NCBI GenBank assembly: GCA_019059635.1
Contig: JAGVRJ010000007.1
Span: 1,054,001 to 1,118,000 of the forward strand
DNA: 64,000 nucleotides
Reading direction: 5' to 3'
Source of the DNA: Proales similis
Taxonomy: Eukaryota; Rotifera; Eurotatoria; Ploima; Proalidae
The notes below the pieces were generated by a model. It worked only from the letters and a program-made list of their open reading frames with translations, was not told where the DNA came from and searched no databases. Made by a program: the position numbers and the translations under genes. Positions 1-12,621 of the stretch are shown here, piece after piece (positions within the stretch are counted from its first letter, which is position 1; every line of letters begins with the position of its first letter).

Positions 1-787
<787 letters not shown>

Positions 788-2019
788 TCTGTTATACAAT
801 TCTAGTTCTTCAAAGAAATGAAGCGAAAAGAAAAAGAGTAGTTTAGAGAATGGCTTTGTGGGGATCATTCAGCTTCAGTTGATTTTGCTTGGTAGGAATG
901 CCGAATGCAAGATTCAAAGGCAAGTGAGCCTTAAGTCAGCTTACCTCCACCAGACTTATCCATACAATTAGACGGCTAGACGATATTGGATGAAATTAAG
1001 AAGAGTAGTAAACGATTCTGTTGCTTGCACACCCTCTATCGTACTCTGCAGCGCCAGTGAGAAGCTTTTAAACAACTCTTGAGAGTGCGCACACACGCAC
1101 ACACACAAATAGACACGCGCATGCATAGCCGACGATAGCCAACTCGAATTGAAAACAGCTCAGACACACGTGGGCTCGGGCAATTTCAAACAACGCAGAC
1201 CAGTCGCCGTTCGAAAATTCAACACAGACTTTGAATTCGCTCTTTAATAAAAGAGACTAGCCGCTAAATTGAGGTGGCACTAACGCGACAAAGTCGACCC
1301 TACTCTGGTCTTAATTAGCGCGATTCCCGACACACACATAATCGAGTTTGTTTCCGCCAAGGCTTTGAAGGCGGCTTCCCTGAGCTTGAACACTGGTAAA
1401 CGGGAGCGTGGAGCTAGAAACGCGCATTATAAAGCTAGACGGCGGCGGTAGAGAAGGTCGATAAGAGGCGGCTAGAAACTACTCATTAGCATTAGTCGTT
1501 TGGTATTGTGAAACGCAAACGCTCGAGACGATTACTGATCGTTGCACGAATTTGTTACCAAAACGCTGCACATGTAAAATCATTCTAAAGCATTGTCTGC
1601 TCTGGAGCGCGAGCTTAAATAGCTTTCACTTGCCCATCAATCAATCATCCACTCACCTAGCCCGAAAAATAAGGACGAACATTTGTTGGGTCTCCCAGTG
1701 CGGCTCGGTCTACAGATCAATTTATTCTTTAAATGTGGACACGGGGCCAAAACACATGCAGACATAGAAAAGAAAAACATTAAAAATAAATGAGAACAGA
1801 GAGGAAGAAAAGAGGAAGAAAAAAAAACAGTTTAAGATTGTTTTGGCGTTGTTCCTAATCTAGAGGACTTAAGAATCAGAGTAAATCAGCTGCTCAGTCT
1901 AATGCAATGTGTTTTCGGATTGTTCGGTGCCTCGTCAAATGCTGAACGAAATCATAGTCGGAAAAGAAGAAATTTCATGAAATTCACACATGCAAGCAAA
2001 ACTGAATTTGCTGGTTTTC
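788..2019. other. Intergenic: PRPS upstream region and SLC20 3' region
   Basis: No coding region could be supported. It must hold the PRPS promoter and 5' UTR and the SLC20 3' UTR. A CA-rich tract lies at about 1089-1110 and purine-rich DNA at about 1795-1830. TTTATT at 1721-1726 reads AATAAA on the minus strand and could be the SLC20 poly(A) signal. Confidence 0.6.
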
Positions 2020-4546
2020 CTAGACTCTGAACATGAGTTTAAAGAAATATTGACAGCCAGCAGCGATCGAGCCTGTCACAGGCACAGTGACTATCCACGC
2101 GATGATGATGTTGCGGAACAAAGACCAGTTGACCGACTCTTTGGATCGGACTCGGCCGGTGAAGACCACCGAGCCTACTTTGCAGTGAGTGGTCGATACC
2201 GGAATCTTTGCGACCGAAGCGGCCAAAACAGTCAAGGCACTTGAGAGCTCAATGACGAAGCCGCTTAAAATGCAGTCCATAAGCTGGGAGGACAAAGATC
2301 AGCATTTTAAGCGTCTGCTTTACCTTGATGCGGTGATTTTGGTCAGATCTTCTCCAATTGTTTTAATAACGCGGCGTCCGAGCACCCAAAGGCCGACACT
2401 GATGCCCACGCCTCCGTAGAAGAGGATCCATTCTGGCGTTGAAGCCGACTTTTTAACTTCACCGTCTTGGTAGATTAAATAGAGGCCAATGAGCGGTCCT
2501 ATGGCGTTTGAGACATCGTTGCCTCCGTGAGCAAATGAGCCGAACACGGCGGTGAGTACTTGAAGAAATGAGAATAGCTGGGCCGCTTCTGGTGGATCGG
2601 CAAAAGCAAACTGGTCTTCTTCAGGCTTTTTCTGTAAAACAAAGATTTAAGGAATCTAAACGTCATGCTTTTTGTTGATTTATCTATTTCGTTCTACTCA
2701 CAGGGCTTTTGACCGGCAGCTCGCTTAGGTATTCTTCGATCTCGGCGTCAATTTCCACTTCTGAAAATCTACATTTTAGTCAAAAATTAACAGAATTTTC
2801 TCACTTAAATTATACCGGATTTGGCCAAATTTCGCCTCTCTTCTGAAATTTTGGCTTTGGCAAACTCAAATCGTCCGCGTTTCTTTTAAAATTTAGCCAA
2901 GATTTATAGATATTTGATCAAAATGAACTTGCTAACCTGTACTTCTAGCGCTTGATCTTCACTGTCACTTTGCGAGCTAGCGTGATCTTGGCTTGTGAAG
3001 CGATCGAGACTATGCGCCTGGCTTGAAGTCAAATTTTTGTGTCCTGATTTGATCGCATTGACAGCTTTTAAAGCCGCATGCTTGTTGAGATAGCCACTCA
3101 GTGTCTATATTGGGCGAGAGAGAGAGAAAAAAAGTTTCAGCTCAAGTCGCTTGGAAAAGAAAGCGGTCTTGCTTACGAAATTGACGTTTCCGTAGGCTAA
3201 AGAGTCGAAAGGCGAGCTAGGCGCCGATATGAGACGAGAACGATTTGCACGGCCTTGAATCGGCTGAAACGTAAGTGCTGGTGGATTCGATTTTATTTGA
3301 TCCATGGCATAGTCTTCTTTGCTGATCAGCTCATGATCGTTTTTCTCATCCAAACGACGCTCCTCAATATTATTGGCCATCAACAGCGCCACATAATCGA
3401 CTTGAGTTGACTTGGAGCTCAAGAGCTCATGCTGAATCTCGTGTTGTCGTGATTTCTTTTGCTGGTCTGCCGTATCTTCGGCATATGCGCTATTGGCCAA
3501 TTTTTCTTCAATTCAGAGCCAATAGATTGAGAGTGAATCGTTCAGAAACAGGCAGATATTGTTACTTGAGATCTTTTTGTTCATCAACGGAACCATGACC
3601 AACCAGACTCCCAAATAGCACAAGATTGAAACGCCGATCAGAATGACTACTTTGCCCCAAGCGGGAACTTTATCAAGTCCGAGCACTTTAAATTCGCGTC
3701 ATTTAGTCGAAAAGCTCCAGAGCTCCCGCACCGTCTACAATAAGCTTACATGGTGGCGCCGACTCGAGTATGCCTCCCAGATTAACCGATATTGTTGCCG
3801 TGTAAATAATTGGCAAAAGAGTCAAGCCCGATTGGAGAGGATTTTGCTGTCGTTTAAACAAAGTTAGTTGATTACCAGAATGTGGCAGGAATTGGCAAAT
3901 TACCGATCTGAGTATAAACTCTCTGATTAAGAGAAACATGATAAGCGAGACCAATCCGGACAGGAGCGGAGATAAAAGCCAAGAGATGACTGGAAATAAA
4001 CAGAATTAAATGTGAATGAGAGCGTCAATGCAAAAAAAGAGCAAATTGTTACCTATCGAGGTCATAACTCCCCAATTGATTACTTTGAAGCCTTTGGAAA
4101 CGATCGCCATGCCGACAGTGGCGCCCACAATGCTGTGCGTACCAGAGACGGGCAGATTCAATATGGTGGCCACAATCAGCCAAATGCAGCAGCCAACCAG
4201 AGCGCTCACATAGCCAAACATGAGCTCCCTCTCTGAGCCGTAAAACGCCTGTGGTTCCACAATTCCTTTGCGAATTGTCTGCGATACTTGCGCTCCTGTT
4301 TAAGCAGGCAAATTTAATTTTCAATTTTGCTGTTTAAATGACTTGGCACGAACCGATTAGAATTGAGCCCAATATCTCGAATATTGTGGCCAGGATACAT
4401 GCTTGCTTGAGAGTGAGAACTTTGGAGCCGACGCTTGTTCCGAACGAGTTGGCCACATCATTGGCGCCTATGCCAAAAGCAAGCACGAACGCGACCAAAA
4501 ATCCAAATAGAACTAATAAGAGCGAGTCGCCGCAGCATTCGATCAT
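2020..4546 (-). CDS. SLC20A: Sodium-dependent phosphate transporter, SLC20/PiT family
   Basis: Plasma-membrane symporter that carries Na+ and inorganic phosphate inward. Eleven exons: 4354-4546, 4053-4295, 3904-3989, 3750-3846, 3566-3685, 3177-3505, 2937-3104, 2816-2882, 2702-2760, 2324-2631 and 2020-2263. They sum to 1914 bases (637 aa), close to human PiT1/2. Both inverted-repeat PHO4 signatures are present: [11 protein letters not shown] at residues about 27-37 and [11 protein letters not shown] near residue 490. Family segments [33 protein letters not shown] and [12 protein letters not shown]-type [11 protein letters not shown] are clear. A hydrophilic, Ser/Glu-rich cytoplasmic loop (exons 6-9) separates the two halves. 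The start at 4546 is the first Met after an in-frame stop. Confidence 0.96.
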
Positions 4547-5964
4547 TTCCGTATTCGTACGCTGGTGTCAGACAATAAGCCAAGGCTGCCGGGGTCTATG
4601 AGCAGCAGGGGTTCTAAATGAATAAGAGAGAATTTCGATTTTCAGACTTGAGTTGAGAAGCAACGAGCACGCTTTCACTGGCACACTTGCAGAATATTGG
4701 CGTGGCTCCAGACGACGCTATCAACGCCATCTGGAGACATGGCCTCTTAAGATAATTAAGATCGGAAAAAGCTGCAAACAGTAACGTGTCGCGCTTGGCG
4801 AGCTTTGCTTGAGCTGTAATAAAAGTCAAACGTGAGAGAGGCTCCGAATATTGAGAACAAAGTCTAGTAATGAAAGATTGAAAATACATTCTGCAAAACG
4901 ATAAATTATTACGATCGAGAGAAAATTTTGAATTTTTTATGTTGCGTCATAATTGCGTGAAAAAGGCATGATAAATAGAAGCTGTTTGTTGCTTTGAAAT
5001 TCGAAGCCAAAGTAGCATAATAGAATTACAAGCGCCCAAGCGCGTAAATCGCTGAGGTGAATATCCAGTCATCTTAGACGGTGCAGTCAACTTAAGGCAA
5101 AATCGAGTTTTGAAATTATTTGACTCGAAATTTTCTAAAACAGCTCCAGCTTGATGCCTTTGCTTTATTCAGTAACAGAATTTGCCGAGCGTCGAGTTTA
5201 AAAATGAGTTGAAGCATGCCTGTATGCATGCACGCATTGATCACGCGGTTCTTGCTCAATTCAAAAACACACACACACAGAGTATACAAATAAATGCAAA
5301 AAACTGGAGAGAGAGAGAGAGGAAACGTGCTTGTTTAGCTTCCTGCAGCGATCAAACTCGTGGGCAATACATTGAATCTTTATTCGCCATCATTCACATG
5401 TGAGAACGGAGGGAGGAGGGAAATGGGCTCTGTGAATACGGAGGGCAACTCAAAATGACGACCGACGAGTTAAACAAATTTAACACTCAAACGACTCTTG
5501 TAGAAGGATATTTTAATCTTATGGCTATCTATCCATCGAACTTTGTTTTGACACAAGTGTGGCGCCTTTTTTGATTAAAATTTTCTGAAACCGAGTGAAC
5601 GCATGCGGCGAGGAAGAGCAGAAATTCAAACAGATGTTGGCCGCCTCCCGGCTTCAAATTCGTTTTGAAAAATCCAAGAGAAAGAGGAGGAGCAAAACGG
5701 GGAGATCTTCTCATACAGAGTCCAAATCGTCTCTTGTACGAGTGAGCTAACAAAAGGTTCAGCAAAGCGATATGAAGCAGATTGATTGCGAGTTGTGAAT
5801 TATGTGCTCGACATCGTTGACGGTGCTCGGTGTTTTTCTTCTCTTCTAGTTTTCTAGGAGACATTTACAAAAAAAAAAAAAAAATTGAGTACTCGATCTT
5901 CCCAGTTCGCAAGTATCGACTAACCGCCGCGTGCCACTTGAGTCCTACTGCACGGTGAGCACCA
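4547..5964. other. Divergent intergenic region, SLC20 / RABGAP1
   Basis: About 1.4 kb between two head-to-head genes, presumably both promoters and 5' UTRs. It contains short CA (about 5267-5279) and GA (about 5309-5322) repeats and a 15-16 base A tract at about 5870-5884. Open frames here (for example 5529-5864 minus) show no family resemblance and no splice logic, so no gene is called. Confidence 0.6.
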
Positions 5965-8900
5965 ATGTCACAAGAGGCTAAATTGTTGTCGTCTGAAAGC
6001 CAAGCAGCTCGTTCAAGTCACATTGATCTGCTGATTCGAGTGGATTATTTGGGCTATTTGACTGTAGAAAGAGATTCGGTGCGTCCAAACTGTATTAAAT
6101 GGATGCTAGGCAGACTGAGGCAGCTCGAGCTAAGTCAGCACTCGAGTTCAGCTTCGCTTCAAGTCAGCGTGAAGCAGAACTTTATCAAACTGTACATTGG
6201 CGACAGGCAAGTTCTCAAGCATCATTTGACAAGCGTCTACAAAATATCGGAGCTTGCGTACGATCCGGGCTGCGTTGGATACTTTGACCGAATCTCGTCC
6301 AAGAGCTCACAACATTATGAACTTCACGCTTTCAAGTCGAACAGATCCAATTTAAGGCAGGTTTTGCTCGACTTGCAAAATCGCAGCCTCAAAGTACACA
6401 AGCGAGTTGCCTACGAGCACAGATTCGACTTTATTCTCATCGGCGAGGTAGATTTAACAGCTTCTCATTTCTAAGCGGCTAATTCAATTTCCCATGCCCA
6501 TGCCTTAAAGGTATCGATCGACCAGAAAGAGCTCAATGCGCCGAATTTCATCGATCTTTGCCTAAACAGATCTGATTTGGTTCGACGCAAAGGCGCAGTC
6601 ACAATTCGCTGCGCTAGCGATGAGCTTGTTGTCGAGCCGCTCTCGCTTCAGATCGAATACAGCCGCATTATCTACTTGAACAATTCGATCACCTTTGAGA
6701 ACTTCTTTTGCCTTGCGTTCAGACCAGACATGCAAGAACCAAGTGGTCAGGGTCCAGTTCAAAATGGTCAAGTCAAAGCGCTCATATTTCACTCGATCGA
6801 TGTCGAATCGATCGAAGATTTGATCAGAGAATTTGCGCAGAAAGTGTCGAACAACCTCAAAGAGCTTTTGCTCACGCCCAACAGCTCGCCTAAAAGCGAC
6901 ACAAGCGGCCATGCTGAGCATCACGTATGCGACTATTGCCCTATGCAGCAATTTTACAACCTGTGCGACTATGTGAGTAATCTAGAGGACAGACCAGAAG
7001 AAGTGAACTCGTTCTTGCTCGAACGGATGAAAACAAACTTGAGCGAGGACGATCACCATTTAATCGGCTCCAGTCTGAGGGCACAGAACTTGGCATTTGA
7101 ATTTCACTCGTCGAACTGTGCAGCAGAAAGCAATCTGCTTCTCATGGGCCTTATTCACAAATTGTGCACTCAACGCCAAACTGAACATGTCAATTATCTC
7201 GGCCAAGGTTATGAGACACAGTTCGGGCTTTTTAAACTTGACGAGCTAAGAACATGCATGTTGGCCTCGAGCACCGCGTCTGAGTTGAGCGTGAGCGTGA
7301 AAAGCCGCTTGAAACGTCGCAATACAGTGCAACTCGGTTCGGCACCAGCTCTGTCTCGTTTGCCGTCTCAGATTCGCATGTCAAGGTCTCTGTCTACCCA
7401 GTTCGGCAAGACAGGCATCAATCTGAGCGGTGAATACCTAAATAAATACAAAATTCGCAAGTCGCTGTTTGAGAGCGCGATCGGAATGCCAATATCAGAA
7501 ATGAGCAAAGAAAAGTGCAAAAAAGTGAACGTTCAAAAGCAGCTGCACACAAGAAAGCATCGAGTGGACATGTGGAAACGGCTCACCTCCGAGCTCATTC
7601 TTCTCAGTCGACTCGAAAAGCAAATCTATTTGAAGAACAAAACAAGCAGAAAGCAAATCGACTCGTCGGCTCTGGATCTTTCTTATGATGAGATTGTAGC
7701 AGACTGCAGCGACGCAGAGACGATGTGGCAATCGTTGCTGAGTCGGCCAAGTCTCGAGAGCATTCAAATGTCCGATGTTGCTCAGGCGGTGCTGAAAGGC
7801 GTTCCACAATCGAAACGAGGCCGCATCTGGTGCTGGATATCCAAATTCAAAAGTCTAAAACTCGGCATAGATCCGAGCAGACACGAGCGCTTCGATTGTC
7901 TGGTCGAAGAGACCACCATACATCAGCATTCGATAATGCTCGACTTGAATCGAACATTGCCCAAGCATGCGAACTTCGCTCGCAAGTATGCCGACGGGCA
8001 AGTGGCACTGTATCGCGTTCTCAAAGCCTATTCGCTTTTAGACAAGGAGGTTGGCTATTGTCAGGGCTTGAGTTTCATTGTGGCCGTGATGCTCATTCAT
8101 GTGGACAACGATGAGAAGGCTGTGTTCAATTTGCTCAATCATTTGATGTATTCACTTGAGCTGAGGAAACAGTTCTTGCCCGACATGCTTGCTCTGCAAA
8201 AGCACATGTACCAACTGTCGCGTTTACTCTACGAGCTCGATCAAGAGCTGTTCAGTCACTTTGAGAGGCACGACTTGCAAACGTCGCTCTACGCAGCCAA
8301 TTGGTTCCTAAGTAAGTGCAGTCATTCGATCAAATTTCGCTTCGCTCACTAAGCAATCAACACCAAAAAGCGCTCTTCTCGTCACAGTTCAAAATCGGAT
8401 TCACAGCGCGTGTCTACGACTTTGTGATGCTCGAGGGGCCGGTGTTTTTGTTCAAGACCACGTTGGCCGTTTTGTCTGTTCACAAGCCTATTCTGCTGCA
8501 TTGCCACTCGTTCGAATCACTTATTGAGCATTTGAAATTGGACATTCCTGAAATGAGTCTGATCGAGAGCGAGTTTATAATTAAGAGAGCATGCAGTCTT
8601 GACATCGACGACCAGCTGAGCAAGTTTGATCTCGAGTTTGAGGTGTTTATGGAGAGCTTGGAGGCGAACGAGGCAGGCCTGTTGCAAAACGCGTTCAGGT
8701 GGAAGAGTGAAAATGAACAATTGAAATTAGAGCTCGAGCACCTTAAAGAGAGAATCAGCCTCATGCAGCATAGAATAGACAGTCAGGATAGCTACTTTGA
8801 GAGCATGAGAACTGAAAACGAGCGGCTAGAAGCTCGTCTCCGAGCACTTAAAGTAGCGACTAGGAAATCTACAAGTCAAGATAGCATCTCAATTGATTAG
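5965..8900 (+). CDS. RABGAP1: Rab GTPase-activating protein, RABGAP1/TBC1D11 type
   Basis: Stimulates GTP hydrolysis by Rab GTPases on endomembranes. Three exons: 5965-6447, 6511-8311 and 8371-8900 (937 aa; human RABGAP1 is about 1070). Domain order matches RABGAP1/RABGAP1L: a divergent N-terminal PTB domain (about residues 20-160), a kinesin-like/DUF3694 region (about 165-260), a TBC domain (about 585-800) and a C-terminal coiled coil (about 845-925). In the TBC domain the two catalytic fingers are present: the arginine in IMLDLNR (R642) and the glutamine in YCQG (Q679), so it should be active. Exon 2 is unusually long (1.8 kb) for this window. A weaker PTB match means its membrane partner may differ from the vertebrate proteins. 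Confidence 0.93.
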
Positions 8901-9021
8901 TCACATTCGCCACCCATGAGCGCTTCTTTTCTCTTTTCGCCTTTCATTTCTATGCCTTTGCTATTTTGTTTGCGTCGTCTGCGCCCAAGTTCCTTACCAT
9001 CAAATTTTCTGAATTGTTTCG

Positions 9022-9027
9022 AATAAA
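9022..9027 (+). terminator. Poly(A) signal AATAAA after RABGAP1
   Basis: Canonical AATAAA about 120 bases after the RABGAP1 stop codon; the first such hexamer downstream. Confidence 0.6.
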
Positions 9028-9327
9028 GTCTCATCTTAGTTTAGATTTTCATCCACTAATTTAAAGTGATGCTTGATAGAAATGCAAATGAAAAGTTAGC
9101 TAAAATTAGATAAATAGAAGATTTCGTGTGGCGGCCATCTGTTTTGGCACTATCTTGTCTGATGTTGACTTGATTAATATTTGCTTCGAGCTAAGTCAGC
9201 AGAGCGAAGCGGAGAATGGAAGCAGCCAAGCAAAACAAGGCATGATTGATGATGATTCTCAACTTGAAAAGTCCTTTAATACGACGCGCGATAGAGTCAA
9301 GTTCATTCGAGCCAAGTTTAGTCAAAA

Positions 9328-10910
9328 ATGATGCGAAGAAGATCACGTCTCTTTTTGAGAAACGTTATTTTGACTTTTTCAACATTTTGGATGTCGGCAT
9401 TTGTTTGGTGGTGCATTCCAAATCAAGAGGCTACCACTGAATTTATTGAAAAGCTGACCATCAAGGCCAAGACTTCCGAACTCGCTCAGACGCAAACTTT
9501 GTTGGGACAGATTGATGGGCCATTTATGAGAAACAATCGTTCCTTGTTTAATTTTCAACGAAGGTATCCAGCTCTGCGCAAATGTTTCACCGAATACGTG
9601 GACAATAGGGAGCCTGACGAGCCAGCCTCTCCTGAACTTCATAACGTTCGTCTCACCAAAGCAGTGATCGTGGCCTTTGATCTGACAGATTTGACCAGAT
9701 CGTTTCAGTCGTTTTTAATTCTGTACCAAAGCTGGAAAGAAACAATCAAGCGACTACCGCTGAGATGGCGGATGGACTTGATCGTGTTTTTGGATCTGGC
9801 TTCTTCTCAGTTCTTATTTCATCAGGAAAAATTCAAATCGCTTGAATGTAAAGAAGACAACAAACGCCGCAGCTTTTCAACCGACTCTAAGTGCGTATTA
9901 ATCAATCAGCCACCGCTTGAGGTTCGTGCAAGCAAAATGTACAGAACGGCTGAAATGTCGCCCCATATGGTTTTAAGCATACTGCTCCTTGAAATGGACA
10001 TTTTCAATCCGAATTCAAATTCGCTCGGCCTATTCTATAGTTTCATAAATGATAATCTGGCCGGTAATGTTGATTTCAACTCGAAGCTGATCGCATTCGA
10101 TGGTTACAAAGAATTGGAAGCGGCTCGGTATGATTTCGTATTGCAGACTGACATTTCATCAATTGTGACGCCCTATTTCGGTCACTGGCTACCGGAGAAA
10201 TGCTCTGATTTCTATGTAAGTGGATTAGAACGGACTCGATAATTGACAAGATTTTGATTTAAAAGATTTAAACGCTTTTGGTTTACAGACAGGATTCAGC
10301 TTGCACAGCACGCAGTTTAAAATCAACAAACTTGGTCGTATCGCTCGTGATCTTGGCTTCAGCTATGTCGGTCAGGCGGACTTTGGCCCATCCTGGCTGG
10401 GAACACCGACACAGATGCGACTGAGCGCTCATCTGACCCTCACTCTGATGGCCTATTTGGCCCGAGAAGAGTTTACTACCGCTGAACGGCAAGGCCAACC
10501 CGAGCGTCTCTTGGGGCCTGACTGGTAAGATTTCAACTGCCAGAAGTTACTCATCTCGTCGAAATAAACAAGACGCTCTACGCAGGCAATTTGGTGATTT
10601 ATTGCTCTACGCTCAGTCTATTGCATTCAATCACATAATTGGCACTGATCAGTTCCGAGTATTGCATCCGTCCGCTTTTTTTGATGAATTGTCAACAGAC
10701 TCGCATTCGCTGCTATCTAAGCCTCACATAAAGCTGGAGGACAAGAGCGACAGCATGTTTGGCCTCGAACCGTTCTGGAATGGCGCCTATGATCACTTTG
10801 ACGTGAATCGCCAAGACATTCTCATAACTAAACTCTACTGTCTCAAAATAGCCATCGATGCACGAACCATTTACCGAAAATGGTTTCCCAACCAAAGTAG
10901 CTCAGACTAG
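9328..10910 (+). CDS. Type II membrane protein, DUF7164-like, possible glycosyltransferase
   Basis: Three exons, 9328-10215, 10289-10524 and 10586-10910, give 482 aa. The N-terminus has a basic stretch (MMRRRSRLF) followed by one hydrophobic segment (about residues 10-31), as in Golgi type II proteins, then a lumenal body. Segments such as VLQTDISSIVTPYFGHW (from about residue 270) and the later GLFYSFINDN resemble the DUF7164 family of nucleotide-sugar-transferase-like proteins, in which this region looks like the D-x-D-containing core (here QTDISS). The resemblance is from memory of the family, not an alignment, and the catalytic activity is inference. Upstream of 9328 a short open frame (9128-9331) overlaps the probable 5' UTR and is not called. 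A poly(A) hexamer follows at 10917. Confidence 0.7.
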
Positions 10911-10916
10911 CGAGCA

Positions 10917-10922
10917 AATAAA
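10917..10922 (+). terminator. Poly(A) signal AATAAA after the DUF7164-like gene
   Basis: AATAAA only seven bases after the stop codon, implying a very short 3' UTR; the next gene starts 174 bases later on the same strand. Confidence 0.5.
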
Positions 10923-11095
10923 TTGATTTGGTCTTAATCTTCTTAATCAATCACTTTCTTGAATCTATCTCACGCAAATATGTTGGCAACATGACTGATT
11001 GAGTCCTGGCCTTAATCCTTTCCATCCGTTTCGATTTATCACTGGTTTTGAAATGCCAATCCTTAAGACTACGGCCGATCCTTCATTGGGACCTA

Positions 11096-11808
11096 ATGGA
11101 GGCGAATGAGAATGCATGTGATCGATTTGTCAAAGCAGTGAGCGGTTTGCTCAGCTCAACTTTTTCAATCATTCTCTTATTCGGACTGGCCATATTCAAC
11201 GTGGGTTCGTTTAAGATCGGTAACTTTTCTTTTTTTTTGTATTCTAAATTGAGCTCACTGCTTTATTTTGCCTCAAAGGACTGGACAACATTTCAAACTG
11301 TCCTTGGGAAGTAAACAAACGTCTTATTCTATTTGTCTTCTTTTGTGTTCTAAATTGAGCTCATGCTTTAAGAGCCGTGTGGGGGTGTTTGTAATAATCA
11401 ATTCTGCCTTGGGAATGTTAAAATGGTTCCATTGGACAATGCTTCTGCTCGAACTCAGGCATCAGAGAATCAGGGAAGAGTCGGACGACGAGCAAGAGGG
11501 CTTCGGAGTGCCAAAGCTCATGTCCGGCGTCAGACTCATCGACCATCTTCTCGACCTAGCAATTCTAATTTGGTTAGCTTGTTTCGATCAAGTTGCTTTA
11601 TGCAAATATAGACTAATACAGGCTATACAGGTCTTTGAATGGAGCTCGCTGGACTTTGCTTCGCAACGAGCCCAATTTCAATCTGACTCTTCTAAACATC
11701 AACACCTGGTGCTTCCAAGGACTTTACCAAGCGAGCAGGTTCTGCCTGCTGCAGAACACTTTTATCCTTTTGGTCGGATTGTTTGTCTGCGTGTCAAAAC
11801 TGAGCTAA
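11096..11808 (+). CDS. Small four-helix membrane protein, TMEM272-like
   Basis: Four exons, 11096-11219, 11279-11310, 11373-11572 and 11622-11808, total 543 bases (180 aa). No single long frame covers it; the model was built from splice sites. The protein shows four hydrophobic segments: SSTFSIILLFGLAIFNVGSF, VGVFVIINSALGMLKWF, LLDLAILIWLY and FILLVGLFVCVSKLS. Between the first two is an acidic/cysteine link (LDNISNCPWE) resembling the DCP motif of TMEM272-like proteins found in many animals, and before helix 4 a CFQGLYQASRFCL stretch recalling their CNKTLY motif. Function is unknown. The first ATG in frame is 11096; the frame is open a little upstream. Introns 1 and 2 share a repeated segment (see findings). 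Confidence 0.75.
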
Positions 11809-11874
11809 GCATTTCTGTGATGCCAAAGGAGCAATCGTGAATTTCATAAAACTAAGAATATTATTTATTCTAAA

Positions 11875-11880
11875 AATAAA
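11875..11880 (+). terminator. Poly(A) signal AATAAA after the TMEM272-like gene
   Basis: Canonical hexamer 67 bases after the stop codon. Confidence 0.55.
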
Positions 11881-12621
11881 TGCATTTCTATTCGTCTTTT
11901 AGTCTAATCCTTATTTCACCGGTAAGTTTAAGTCTCTGAATGAAACGATCTAAAATCGTAACATTGAACTCGAATTCTACTGGTTGGCATTGATCAAGTA
12001 AAGACCGTCAGGCCTTATTAGCAAACTGGATTGGGACATTTAGGTCATGAGTTTTGGGACTTTCGGACTTTCGGAAACAAGCCAGTCCGGATCTTGAGGT
12101 AGAGGAAAACTGATGCTTCTGTCTGATTCAGCAAGAACTGGGATCAAATCGAGAAGATTAGAATAAAAATTTTGATTTAAATGTTCTTGGCAGCGTGCAG
12201 AGTCCCAATCCTTCCACTGAACCAATTACTTAAAGAGATAAGAGAATTAGTAATATGGCGTTCTAATTGTCTTTGGACCGAGTTCGCTGGGTTTTGCTTG
12301 CTCGATTCTTCGTATGCGTGTCAAATAAGAGCTAAACCGCTAAGCTGTGTAGTCTTATGCGCAGTGGATCTACTATCCTTAAAAGAAGTATGGAGAAAGT
12401 GTTTTTTGAAGCAATTTTTGCGTTGACTTTCTTTCGTTTGCTTCTAGTTCGATAAATCGCTTTTTTTTTCGCTTTTTTTTGAAGCGCAAACTAATCATCT
12501 TGACCCTTGAAAACAATCAGTTGGTTTATTGAGTCTTAACTCGCACTTTTAAATTGTTAATTTTAACTTAATAAATATGTACAACACGGCTTAATTTTAA
12601 TTTTTGCGCATGAAATCAATT
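11881..12621. other. Intergenic, convergent 3' ends
   Basis: Lies between the 3' ends of the TMEM272-like gene (+) and mesh (-). Two short open frames, 12040-12225 (-) and 12181-12426 (+), have no recognisable product or splice partners. The stretch is AT-rich towards the mesh end, with T tracts near 12460-12480. Confidence 0.5.

Noticed and set aside
5529-5864. 111-codon minus-strand frame between SLC20 and RABGAP1
   Set aside because: No signal, motif or splice pattern; it sits in the probable 5' region of RABGAP1.
12040-12426. Possible degenerate copy of the TMEM272-like gene
   Set aside because: A short stretch (about 12309-12345) vaguely resembles the end of its last exon, but the match is too brief and patchy to support a duplication.
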